Assembly (NCBI GenBank): GCA_003550305.1
Contig: QKYT01000186.1
Coordinates: forward strand, 111,129 to 175,128
DNA length: 64,000 nucleotides
Origin: Glomus cerebriforme
Taxonomy: Eukaryota > Glomeromycota > Glomeromycetes > Glomerales > Glomeraceae
Direction: 5' to 3'
A program made the position numbers and the translations under genes. Under the pieces are notes generated by a model. That model was not told the origin of the DNA, did not search any database, and saw only the letters and a program-made list of their open reading frames with translations. Shown here one piece after another: positions 20,401 to 32,325 of the stretch. How positions within the stretch are numbered: position 1 is the first letter of the stretch; each line of letters starts with the position of its first letter.

Positions 20401-21560
20401 TTAGTTTTCAATTATACAATCAAAACACTCAGAATGATTTTGATCTAAAATTTCAGTAAGTAGACGACTTGTATAACATGCTTGAGGATGAATTGAAGTA
20501 TTAGCCTGTTCTTGCACTAACAAATTCATACATATTATTTTTGATTTGTTGATTATTCATATATCTAGTATCTTCTAGAAACAGCTCATTTTCTTCATAA
20601 TTTAATTCATAATATATCCAAGCCATTGAGATATAATATTTTCAAGATCTGAATTCCAACATTTTTCCATCAAATCTATATAACATTTTGGAGTATTTTC
20701 AATTAGGACGTTCTCCTTTACAAATACTTAAAACAAGTTCATAATCACGTACTTTATTATTAAATGGAGGGATACCTGATGTAAATTCCTACATCATTGA
20801 AAAACTATAGATATCACTTGATGAAGTATAATGTTGATTTCTTAATATTTCAGGTGCCATATATGGCAAAACTCCATAATTTCTATCAATAGAATCTTGT
20901 AATTCATTTATAGGTTTACATAATCCTAAATCAATTATATATGTTTCATAATTATCTGATATCAAAATGTTATCATCATGATGAATTATTAAGATTTTAA
21001 GAATAATCTCATAACCTAACTGGAAATTCCATCTATTCCGTTGTTGTTTATCAAAGTTTCAACTATCTTTTAATCTATTGTAAGGTATCTATTCTAAAAC
21101 TTAACTATTTTTAGCATTTAGTTGTGCTGCTTGGATAAATTTATCAATAAATTCATTAATATCACTAGTCCATTTTGAAAAATGTAGTACAAATTGTTTA
21201 GAATTAGTTTGTTGACACCAATATATTGTTGTTTACATCCTTTACATAATTCACTATTATTAGAATTTTTAGAAGTTAACCTATCTTCTGTTGCTTTTTG
21301 ATGCAAATAAAAGGCTTTTTCTAAATTATTTTCTGTCCTTTCACCATCATAATAACATATGGCTAAATTATTCATTGCTTCCTTATCAACATTTTCTGCT
21401 ACTTTTTGATACCAATAAAAGGTTTTTTCTGAAGTAACAGCAATTAGTTAAACTACTCATTACCCATTACATTTTTATTACCATTTTCTGTTGATTGTTC
21501 TAACCAACTATTTAATAGTACTTGTTTCATCAATATTAGGAGTCAGCATTTTCTTTTTCT
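20401..21560 (-). pseudogene. Decayed Sel1-repeat protein kinase
   Basis: From the N-terminal side, the minus strand shows parts of two Sel1 repeats (EKTFYWYQKVAENVDKEAMN then NLAICYYDGE, with EKAFYLHQKAT), a CKGCKQQ then WCQQTNSKQF zinc ribbon broken by a frameshift, HFSKWTSDINEF, then kinase fragments: IIDLGLCKP, YGVLPYMAPEILRNQHYTSS, and PFNNKVRDYELVLSICKGER. It ends with HPQACYTSRLL then ECFDCIIEN and a stop at 20401. Several stops and frame changes, and loss of most of the N-lobe and the catalytic loop, make it a pseudogene. Sel1 repeats are helical-pair solenoids used in protein contacts; the Sel1-kinase fusion is typical of Glomeromycotina expansions. It keeps the same tail motif as the intact kinases. 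Confidence 0.82.
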
Positions 21561-22452
21561 AGGTAAATATTTTTTATATTTAATATCTAAATTTTTTTCA
21601 TTTCAATTCTTTGATTACCAATCAGGAAATAAATCTGCAATGAATTATTAATTCGATTATATATGTATTGTATCAGTATTTGTATCATTGTAAATAAAAA
21701 CCGTAATTGACACAAAAATAAGTATTTTTTAGATATTTTAAAAATAAAAATAAAACAGGAACATTAGTGGTGTTTATAATTTATTCAAATTCCTTCAATA
21801 ACTAATTACACAACGAGTAATTGTATAATATATTCGGTATATATGAACGCGTATTCGCGTAGCAAAAAAAAAAAAATGATTATACAAATTTGTCGAGTAG
21901 ATATGTATTTTATTAATGTTGATAATAATAATAATACGAAACATTGATTATTTTCCTATCTGGGAACAATTTAATATCTATATCGCGATCCTATATAGTC
22001 TTTATTTTCATTGTTTATGAAGAAATTTTCTAAACTATAAATATTATTTGCCATTTTATCCATTAATAGTTTCTAATCCAATTCTCAAGAATTTTTTTTC
22101 ATCCTTATCGGTCAAATACATTTTCTCTGAGTCAATTTATGATATGTTATTCCCGAACCTTTTACCCAACGACCGTAATTTGTATCTTATAGCTACTTGT
22201 TCAACTATCGCTTGAAAACATTTGGACCTGAGAATTTTTAGATTTCATTCGATCGTACTTCCCAATAATTCTTGGAAACTTCCCATCAAATTCCTCAACT
22301 ATTTGAGATGTGGGTGATAAAAATTTAGAAAGTTTATTTCTTTCCGTACTTTTTCGTTTCAACTCTGAATTTTATACTAATAGAATAGTCTTTAATTTTA
22401 TTTCTGATAAATAATGAGTAAACAAAGAGAATTAATTATAAGAAAAAATTGG
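21561..22452. other. Spacer, no gene seen
   Basis: AT-rich non-coding DNA between the Sel1-kinase relic and the 3' end of Spc7. No repeats or coding segments were recognised. Confidence 0.4.
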
Positions 22453-25400
22453 TCAAAAAACGAATCCATTTTTTTGTATAACAACACAAGCATCTCTAAT
22501 ACATCCGAGGACGTTACTTGAAAGATGTTTGTTAAGTGTTTCTTTTATAAATGGTTCACTAAATAAAATAAATCATAATTAATATATCTCATTCAAAAAA
22601 ATATATATTATCTTAAAGTGTTTACTTACTTTACTTTACCATAAATAATTTCGATTTCCCATAAAAGATTTGAAATATTCGGATAACTAATAACGTCTTC
22701 CCATCGAAAAAGGAATTTTATATAAAAATTTGTTTTTGCTTTATAATTAAAAAACTTTACCCTAAATCTCATTATTATTGACTTTTCATTATTATTGATG
22801 ATTTGACTATTAATAATTTCTGTAGGCAATTTAAATCTTAGAACACGATAATCCCTATAAAGTTGTTTTGAATTTTCCCAATAAGCGGCTATTGGTTTTA
22901 TGATTCCGGAGCACTATAAAAATTATGAGAGCTTATTAATAATTTAACAATTAATTAAATACTGTTTCGATTTACTTACTGTTGCGATTTCTACTGGTCC
23001 CTTATAATCCAAAGCAAATTTTTGGATTCCACCAAAGATAGCTTGATACTAATAAATCAATGTAATGTTAAGATTCAAAAGAATGCATAAAAAAAAAAAA
23101 AGGATTTTCAAAATTCTTACATATAGTTTTTCATCGGGTTTCATATTGCCACTTAAATCAAGTGATACTTCAATGATTGTATCATCACGCTTATGCAAAC
23201 CACCTATATCAATTTTAACTTGCACAGTTTCATCGTATACCAAGTGCACAAATTCTTCAGACAAATTTTTAGGGAACCATTTATATTTAGCAATGAGATT
23301 CCTATATTTTTCTTAAATGATGAGAACTACTTTATTTTCAAGTTCATAAAATTTGTGATAAAATTGAAATATTATATAATTAATGCTCACCTTGTACCTC
23401 ATTGAGGTCTTCCTCAGTATAACATTGAGTCACTTCTACAAGTTGTTTGGCATCACGAATTTTCTTAATAAAATTGAAAATCTTAATAACGTAACCGGAG
23501 AATAAGGAATTTATGAAATTTTAAAAACTTTAAAACCTGTTCCATTTCCGCTTTTTCCTTTATCAAATTATCACGCATCTCCTTCAAACTTTGCGTTTCT
23601 TTATTAATACTCTCCAATTCTGCTTCGAAAAGTTCTATCTGTTGATTCTGTTCCTCAATCATCGCTTTCATTAAGTTCATTTCAGTGTCAGCAGAATCTA
23701 ATTTTTGATAATCTTTTTTGTTTAAATCTCCTATGCCAATGCTTTCTTTTGTCACAATGTCCATGTTCTTCGGGATATTTTCATCCGATATCATGGCAGC
23801 GGTTTCATCACAAAGTGTCACATTCACTTCATGTATTAATGAACCATCAGCCACATCAATGAATGTTGTCTCATGTCCTTCATCTGATCGCAAATTAGTC
23901 ATTGATCCTCGAGAGTTTGTTTGTTTCTCATTTTGTTGTATGTTTTCTTCATAAACTAATGACATATCATCTGAAGATTCTACTGATGATGCTATTGTCA
24001 TATCACTAACACCCATTATTGTGCGTATGACATTGTGATTTTCAGATGGAGACAAGCCGACCATTGATGCTAGAGTCATATCTTTAACACTAGATGGAGA
24101 TTGGCTAACCATTAATTCTGGAGCCATATTTTTGACATCTATCGGTTTAGATGGAGAACGGCTAACCATTAATATTGGAGTCATATCTTTATCATCCTTT
24201 GATCTAGATGGAGCCTGGTTGATCAATGATGGTGAAGTCATATCTTTATCACTAATTGATTTAGGCGGAGACTGGTTGACCATTGATGCTAGAGTCATAT
24301 CTTTATCACCAATTGATTTAGGNNNNNNNNNNNNNNNNNNNNNNNNNNNNNNNNNNNNNNNNNNNNNNNNNNNNNNNNNNNNNNNNNNNNNNNNNNNNNN
24401 NNNNNNNNNNNNNNNNNNNNNNNNNNNNNNNNNNNNNNNNNNNNNNNNNNNNNNNNNNNNNNNNNNNNNNNNNNNNNNNNNNNNNNNNNNNNNNNNNNNN
24501 NNNNNNNNNNNNNNNNNNNNNNNNNNNNNNNNNNNNNNNNNNNNNNNNNNNNNNNNNNNNNNNNNNNNNGATTTAGGAGGGGACTGGTTGACCATTGATG
24601 CTAGAGTCATGTCTCTAAAACTCATTGATGTATAATTCTCGGATGGAGACAGACCAACCATTGATGCTAAAGTCATGTCTTGAACACCCATTGATGTACG
24701 TGTAATGTTGCAATTCTCAGATGGAAACTGATTAACCATTGATGTTACTCGAACATCCGTTGATGCATGACAATTCTCAGATGGAGACAGACCAACTACT
24801 GATGCTAAAGTCATGTCTTGAACATCCATTGACGTGTGTGTAATTTCTCGATTATCAGGAGGAGACTGGTTAACAATCGATACCAATGTCATGTCCCGAG
24901 GACACACTGATGTAGATGTAACATCATGATATTCCGGGCCAATCATCGATACAAGTGACATGTCTCCAGTTGCAAACGTGTCATCACGATCCTTAAATGA
25001 CTGTTGGTCATTCATAGATCCAAATGCCGTGTTATATTGACAAATCATTTGCATGTTTGAATTTTGAGCTTGTGGCATATTTTGTAATATGCTTTGATTA
25101 TCGTTTGAAACCATATTAAAATTTATTTGAGGTAATAAATGTTGCTCTGCATATTTACTTTTATCATCATTTTCTGATCGAAATCTAATACATAACAAAA
25201 CAAATAATGAAAAAGATTTTCATATTTTTCATAAAATAGTAACTAAAAAAGAATAACATACCTAGAAGAGGGCGAATCGACATTTTCAATCATGCTATCA
25301 TTGGGAGATGGTGCAGAAATTGTTAGCATAAAATCTGATGCTTCATCATGATTGCCATTGAAAGGATTTGATTTTTTCGGTTCCGGTGCTTGTTTTTCTG

Positions 25401-25982
25401 TAGCTTCATCTTTATCGAATAAACTAAAAACAACATCCAAATGAGAAATAAGTTCGATAATTCGAAATGAATTTCTAGAGTTTATATATCATAATTTGAA
25501 CGAAATTACCGAACACGAGCTTTTGAGGCAAAACTGACCCTTCTTCCTAAAGACTTTCTACGCCTTTGCCCGTCACCACTAATAATATATTATTTACATT
25601 AATATTGTTTCAATTGATTTAATTGAATTAATAAACTAATAAATTTGATAATCATACTTCTCTGTAATTTCTGATTCATCAAAGTTCCTCGTAAACATAG
25701 TAGTATTACTTTCCCATAATGAACCTAAAACATTAGTAGTTGTATTTTCGTCTTGTAGAATATCAAAATTCGTAGTATCTTCACTTTTTTTTAGAATACT
25801 TTTAGTAGGAGGTAACTAGATATTTGAAAAATAATGAATAAAAACGGAATGTTCCATAACTTTAAATAATGCATTGTTAATGACGGGAATAATTTGATTA
25901 GATGACGTACTAGAGAACTCCGACGACGTTTTGGTGATCTGTTAAATCTTGGTGAACGTCTTAGTTCTCGTTTACCTTCCAT
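22453..25982 (-). CDS. spc7: Spc7/KNL1 kinetochore scaffold
   Basis: Ten exons fit in phase: 25982-25911, 25815-25658, 25578-25510, 25423-25262, 25184-23537, 23481-23391, 23311-23121, 23048-22980, 22913-22630, 22558-22453; about 949 residues including a gap of Ns. Near the N-terminus lie SILK (30-33) and RVSF (90-93, in GRRVSFASKARVRLFD), the two PP1-docking motifs of KNL1. A long array of MELT-like DMTLAS units follows, which in known KNL1 proteins are phosphorylated by Mps1 to recruit Bub3-Bub1. Then come an acidic linker, a coiled coil (about 640-720) and a C-terminal region (YKWFPKNLS, VYDETVQV, then the last exons) matching the tandem RWD part that binds Mis12/Nnf1. The donor after EMEQ (GTTTTA) is weak and the next acceptor may lie 18 nt downstream in phase. 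The start is the Met of MEGKRELRRSP. Confidence 0.9.
23560..25110 (-). repeat. MELT-like tandem repeat array in Spc7
   Basis: Within exon 5, units starting (K/Q/R)DMTLASMV(N/G)(Q/L)SP recur at least ten times. The N-terminal group has units of about 22-26 residues (ending SENCNITRTSMGVQ and similar); the group after the gap has 19-residue units (57 nt, ending PPKSISDK). Several have degenerated (NMAPEL, DMTPIL). Each retains an SP pair as a possible CDK-type site. Confidence 0.8.
24323..24569. other. Assembly gap of 247 Ns inside the Spc7 repeat array
   Basis: Both flanks are in the same reading frame and in similar repeat units (PPKS before, PKSIGDKD after), so the missing piece is almost surely more repeat. 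The true length is unknown. Confidence 0.9.
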
Positions 25983-26215
25983 ATTTATTGGATTCGTTAG
26001 CACGATCAAAAATGGGAAAGCTAAGAGACATACACGAAAAGACGCGAAGAATTTCACCAAAAAAAAAATGTAAACAGTAGTGTAAACATGTACAGTAGAT
26101 CTAATAAATAATGTTCAAGATCACGTGATGACTTATTTTTAAATATATGAATCGAATTATCGTTGATCAGTTAATTTCAAGATTTTTCTTTTATTAATAT
26201 TAATAAATAATAAGA
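25983..26215. promoter_or_regulatory. Short divergent promoter between spc7 and rtp1
   Basis: Only 233 bases separate the two ATG codons, which point away from each other, so both promoters must lie here or overlap the genes. The stretch contains GATCACGTGATG (an E-box-like CACGTG) near 26119-26130. That this box acts is inference. Confidence 0.55.
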
Positions 26216-29200
26216 ATGGCAACGAAAACCGATTTAAAAACTCTTGATGATAAACTTCTTGACTTATTACATAGAGCTCATATTTTAGTAGGAATTACAC
26301 AGGAAGAGAATAAAGGTATTCAATAATTCAATAATATAGTTTAATTTCAAAAAAAAAGTTTAATATTCATTATATTTATTATTTCATTTTAGATAAATCA
26401 ATTCATGAAAGGCTAAATATTAGATTAAGTCAATTTGAATCTTTTATATGTGAACCCCGAAAAAATGAAACTTCTGTAGCTGATATTGCAGCAAAAAATC
26501 CATTAGTAATACAACCCAAATTTCCTTTTCTTGACGAAGATAATGTAAGAGAAAAATTTGTGGCAAAATGTCTGGAAACTTTAGAATCTTTACAATATAC
26601 TCTTATGGATATTAATGATATTAAAGGTATTGGAAAATAAAATAATTTAATTTAGATTCTTATAGATTTCATATTAATTACTTTATTTATTTTCTTAGAA
26701 CAAAGACAGGCCGATAGTACCAAATCATTAGAAAATGAACCTGAATTCTTAGGTATTAGAGATCTAAGGCTTGTTCATACAATGTTAGAGATAGTTATTA
26801 CTTGGGGAGTTTATCCCTGCTTATTATCAGGTGTCGGCATTCCACTCTCGAGGAGGACCACATCGAGATATACTCAAAATGGTATTTGGATATTTAATAT
26901 ATATACAGTATATATTAATTCAAATTATAATAAAATTAATCTGTTACATTTTTCAGAACTTTTGCAAGATTTTACTAATGAAGAAGAAAAAATTAAAAAC
27001 AAAACACCATCGTATTCATCATATAGTCAATTATATAAGTTTATGAAATCATTAACAAATGTTATGTTTTCAAAATCAAGCAAATCAGGGATGTATACAT
27101 CTGTAGCATCTATTTTATTCTCAAAATATCTTACGGATATTTACGCGGCATTGTTACAGTTAGCTTACGGGCCTTTACCAACAAAGCAAATCGTACCAAT
27201 GACCTCTCAAAATAATGACAACAATGTTCAACCCCTTACAAGTTCTATAAATTTAGGGAGAGGTTTAAGAGATCAGGATGAAAGTGAAATAGAGAGAATG
27301 CATAAAGAGAGTATAGGAATGTTTCGCAAAGTTTTTGAAAGGTAAGTTTATATCTTTATCATGGAACAAAAATTTATTCTAAAATAAAAAATTATTTTTA
27401 GCGCCGATTCATTTCAATCTCTGGAAGCATTGACTGTGCTATTAGGGTCCTCTCCGCTTCATCCGTCTCCCAAATGGTTTAAGAGTATTTGTGGAAGATT
27501 TTTATCACAAATTTTACTACGTCCAAATGGAATAAGAGATGTTGTGGATTTTATGATTGGAGGTGAAAGCGAAGGTTAATGTAAATCCTTTTAAATGACT
27601 TTTTGTTCTCAAAAGTTGTAAAAAGTTACTAAATCTTCATTTTTTTTGTTGATAGTTAACTTATCTAAATTAGAAACAATTTCTAAGTTAATATTATCCG
27701 TTCCAAGTCAAGTAAAATCCGTTGAAGTAAGTCTTTTAAAATTTTCCAAATAACTTCACGTATAATATTTAACATTGTAATTTACTTTCATTCTTAGCAA
27801 TATTTTTCAGTAATATGTCCGCAATTACTTTCGTTAGTTCAGTTAGTTTCAAATTTTTCAGGAAGTTCTCAATCAACAACATCACCAATTGCTAGTGTTG
27901 CTGCCTTTACTATCGTAAGAATGGCCAATAAATACCCAGAATTAAATAAAAAGTTCATAATAACCAAAATTTTTGATCAATTATGGAAATGGTGGAGTAT
28001 CACTTCAGAAGAAAAAAATCAAATTATTAGAAACTCTACCTTCATATTATCTGAACTTGATCCATTGATAATGGAAGAACAAACGTTACAATCCACTATA
28101 ACTGTAATACATCGAATCCTTGTTGGCAGTGAACCTGTACCAGATTTGATACAAATGTTTTTAGAGGATGCAATAACCCCTTTATATCACTTATACGCTT
28201 TTACTTGTTCTTCAAAATCTTATTTGAAAGATACTATTTTGGATATTTTATTATCTTATTATAGAATTGTGTCAATAGGTGAAGGTATCGAGGCATTGAA
28301 GGAAATTGTATTTAGAAAGAATAAAAAGTGGAAAGCTCCTGATATAGGAGAAGTTGGTGAGGTGTATTTTGCCCCTGGATCATCGGGTGGAGCAGTAATG
28401 AGACTACGTCTGTAAGTCTTATAGTATTATAAAAGTTGGGTTATTTTTTTTTTCAACGAACCCTCATATTTCTTATTTGCTTCATATTATAGGAATGCAC
28501 TAAATTTATCGGATACGACTACCTCAATTGATGTTGATATTTTTATTAATTTCCTGAAAGCAATCGCAAACAAAGAATTATTTGGGGATTTTTTTATGTA
28601 TTTACTCTCAGAGTATACTTCTTCCCTAGCTCAGCAGCACTATTCACATAAAATAAATTCAAGAAGGTTTGTACATAATATTGTTATTATTTTAACATTT
28701 TATTCAAATATTTATCTATATTGATGTTTATTATAGAATCTTTACATTGCTTCATCTCATTTTAGCAATGATTGACAGCCTTGGTTCGTCTATTCTTCAG
28801 AAAACTGGACAAATGATTGCGTTTGTTAATAATGTATTGGAAGGTTATCACCATAAAGGTGCATACACGGAAAAAGGAAATAATGATGCAAAAAATTCTG
28901 GTATATTAGGCGAATTAGGTAACATTGTAAAGGGTGAGGATAGTGATGATGAAGTCTCTGTTGAGAATAATAATGAGGAGGAGGAGTTACTATCTCTAGC
29001 ATTAATGCTTTTGTCATCGTTGTTGCAAGGTAATCAATTTTCTTCGGAATTAAAATCGCTTTTTTTTTTATTAATCTCACAAATTAAATGATTTCATGGT
29101 AGAACATAAAAATCTCTCAATTCAGGATTTGCATATTTTGAATCTTGTTTTTGATAATCTGGAACCTCTCCAAAATCATTCATCATCTTCAATCCAATTA

Positions 29201-30364
29201 TTAGCACGTAATCTTCGCCTAACAATTTCAGCACGTAATGCATCTAAATCATCATCACTTAATTATAGTTCGGAAGAATCTATACAACGACAAGAATCAC
29301 TAAAAAAGTATCAAGAAGCTATGGATGCATTACAAGATGAGATTTTACCTATAAAAGCTCGTGGGATTGTAATGCTTAAAGAAATGGTGCTAGAAAAAGA
29401 TCCATTAATGAATGACGATGTGAATCTAAATAAGGTATTGGATATCTTCATACAAATGATTCAAGATGAAGAAAGGTATTTTATTCCAAAGAAAACTTAT
29501 TAATCAGTTGTTTTTATTTTTATTAACATATATTTCTTATATTTCTTATTATATTTAAATAGTTTTATATATTTGAATGCTGTCAAAGGATTATCTTCAT
29601 TAACTGATGTTTATGGAGAAAAAATCATGCGAAAACTGATGACAATTTACTCAAATAGTAGTCAAAAGACCGATAATCGACTACGTATTGGGGAAGCAAT
29701 ATTGCAAACTATTCAAAGATGTGGAGAAGCGCTCGGAAAATATAGTGAGTTATAGAATTATATATATATATATTTTTTTTAAAAAAAAAGTAAATAAATA
29801 AATATTATTTATGTATTATAGTTACCACTATTCTTCCGCCGCTTTTACATGTTCTGAACAGAGATCAAAATGTAGATTTACGTGTATCTGCTTTGAGTAT
29901 AATTGGATGTGCTTGTGAAACATCTCCGTTAGCTCTAACAACATCGTTTAGAGATATTGTTGATTGGATTTTAAATATTTTAGATATTCAAAAAGAAGTT
30001 GAAGTTAGAAGAGGTACGTTTTAGATATATCTTAAGTTGTTTTATTAGGTTTATGATATCAAACAGCTTTAATCTCAAATTTCTTTTTATGATACTAAAC
30101 CAATATTTTCATGGATTATTTTGCATATTTTATTTTATATTTATTACAGCATCTATTGTACTACTAATATCTTTATTTCGTGGTTTAGCTTCACATTCGC
30201 AAAGTATATATTTAATTCCATCAGATTTACTACAAAGAACTTATCATACTTTACAATATATTGAGGAAATAGACAAAGATGAATTAACTAGATACCATGC
30301 TAGAGTAGGAATTAGCGACTTGGATGTCATTTCTCAGGGAGAATTATTTGGAAAAGTGGATTAA
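26216..30364 (+). CDS. RTP1: Rtp1/TANGO6-like RNA polymerase II import/assembly factor
   Basis: Thirteen exons fit in phase: 26216-26315, 26393-26626, 26699-26881, 26957-27341, 27402-27574, 27656-27726, 27798-28411, 28493-28666, 28737-29029, 29103-29475, 29563-29744, 29822-30013, 30150-30364; 1062 residues. The protein is all-helical, ARM/HEAT-like. Near the C-terminus, ILPIKARGIVMLKEMVLEKD, then FIYLNAVKGLSSLTDVYGEK, then RIGEAILQTIQRCGE match the RTP1_C1 domain, and RVSALSIIGCACE with EVRRASIVLLISLFRG matches RTP1_C2. In yeast Rtp1 binds RNA polymerase II subunits and nucleoporins and promotes nuclear import of the enzyme; the animal homologue is TANGO6. Length agrees with the family. An acidic EDSDDEVSVENNNEEEE segment lies in exon 9. 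It is divergent from spc7 across 233 bases. Confidence 0.88.
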
Positions 30365-31198
30365 GTAATATATAATGAATTTGAATATTAATATTTATTG
30401 GATTAGATTTAAATCATTCGACAATGAATTATTTATATTCTTAAATTTTGTACATATATTTATTATACTTTTAAAAGGTTTAAAAAATATGTAATACTTT
30501 GCTGTACATATTGCCAGTTTCAAATTAGAAATAAGAGTAGTTGAAATCTCCTTTTCATATTTATTTTTGCATAATATACCTATTGTTTACTCAAAATATC
30601 AATTGTAAGAACGTAAAGAATAAAGATGTACAGTAGCAAGTAATATTAATAATATCATCTAATAATTTTGTTATTTACCCTCCTCAATAGAATGAATGCG
30701 CAGGAGTTATTAACCGGAGTAATCTGTGGAATGGTCTGAAGAAGTTCATAAATGATTATAATCAAATTTTATCAATTCTTGATATCAAAATCTACACAAT
30801 ATCATGAATTCCGTTCGACGAATGTATTAACAAAAAAAAACAACCAAAAAGTTTTTTTTCTGTTGAATAAATATTATCTTATTATTTATTATGTGTTAAA
30901 TTATGCATTTATATATAACTTATGATCATTTTAATTATTCTTATTGTTATTCTCTTAAGATTTGCTGAACTTGAACAATTAATAAAGTATTCATTTCAAT
31001 TGAATTAAGAAAAATGTTATTAAGTTTAAAAATTAATGATCTGTATTATTTGCTATTCTATTAATAAAATACTTTAAATAAAAAATTAGCAAAGAAATTC
31101 AAAATAACGATGACTTCCTAATAATTATTATATATGTTATGTAAATTTTTAAAATAATTTATTAACTCTCGTATCCGACTTATTCAAATTTAACCAGA

Positions 31199-31540
31199 TT
31201 ATTTGCAACCTTTTCCCACCACTTCAACTTTTTTCTCAAAATAAATATTAGTCAATTCTTTAATAATGACACCATCTTTGTGATCTGGACTAATATAAGC
31301 TTTTTTGATAACTCGAATCTTCAGATCCCACTTAATATCACTTGTGCGAAATTTTCGTATAATTTTTTACCGAGAACTGATATGGAGTCATATAACTTTA
31401 ACTCTAGTCCCTTCGGGTAGGAATGTTGTATTCTTATCAACTTTAGGTAAACCTTTCAGAATTTAGGAAGATCCCGTTGCCAATCATCAACTTTGTTTAC
31501 TATATCACGAATTGGATTAGTATATACGAACAAAAACTTT
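31199..31540 (-). pseudogene. Integrase-like C-terminal remnant of an LTR-type retroelement
   Basis: The minus strand gives, across frameshifts and stops, NPIRDIVNKVDDWQRDLPKF, then KGLPKVDKNTTFLPEGTRVK, then FRTSDIKWDLKIRVIKK and a tail ending VVGKGCK at a stop. A TFLPEGT.VKV followed by a kFRT.DI.W segment resembles the region after the catalytic core of retroelement integrases, where a small beta-barrel binds DNA. No catalytic core, reverse transcriptase or LTR was found next to it, so it is an isolated fossil. Family call is from memory of the motif layout and is tentative. Confidence 0.4.
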
Positions 31541-32179
31541 TTTTAATTTGAGTATCGCTAAAATGTCACCGAACATTAGGGTGGAATTTCGGGCAGAATT
31601 AAAATGGAATGAAATTTTGCCCAAAATTCCAGGTGCAATTTTCTAAATTTATATAGCAGTAATTTCATAATTTATTTTTTCTTAAAATTAAAGCTAGATC
31701 CAACGAAATTCGAAACTCTTAAATTTAAATTATTACAACACGTTTTATATTTCGATATAAAGGTCCAACATTAGGACTTAATTCTGATCGATCATTTTCG
31801 CAATTTTTATCAAATTTATAATTCCGGCGTAAGTAATAGTCACGAAAGGACAATCATATTAATTCTCTAATTTTCTATTCTCGAATTCTATTTTATAGCT
31901 TCCATAATGAGGTTCCAAATCATCCTTTAAAATTTTAATATTATTCAAACAAACTCGGGTTTTCAATCATGATTTTCCTGCAATAAAAAAATTAATAATA
32001 TGAACGTGTTATATTTCATCGATCACAACCTTAAAATTTGGTATTAAACTTAAATAAAAAGTATTCATTAATTATTTAACCATAAAGAGCCGCACAAAAA
32101 AAATCACGTTCCGGAATTCTTGATTCAAGTGATTCAAGCTTCGATGTAAAAGTGCTGTTGTAGCCCAAACGTAACCATG

Positions 32180-32325
32180 TCCCGAATCCGACTTGGGATA
32201 TCCCAAATCAAACTTGGGACAATCCTATGTCCGAAATTTAACCATATCCCAAACAAAACTAGTAAATTTTAAATGTTTAAGACGTCTCAAACTACCATTT
32301 AAGACTGGGTTAGTTTGGGATACAA
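32180..32325. repeat. Cluster of TCCCAAA / TTTGGGA inverted motifs
   Basis: At least five copies of a TCCCAAA-type word in both orientations lie here: CTTGGGATATCCCAAATC, ACTTGGGACAATCC, CATATCCCAAAC and, inverted, GTTTGGGATAC near 32310-32321. The outer pair ATATCCCAAAC...GTTTGGGATA could be arms of a small foldback element about 75 bp long. Confidence 0.45.

Noticed and set aside
25983..26060. Longer N-terminus for Spc7 (MVKFFASFRVCLLAFPFL...) resembling a signal peptide
   Set aside because: The frame is open upstream, but a kinetochore protein should not be secreted, and starting at MEGKRELRRSP leaves a divergent promoter for rtp1; the upstream frame is most likely chance.
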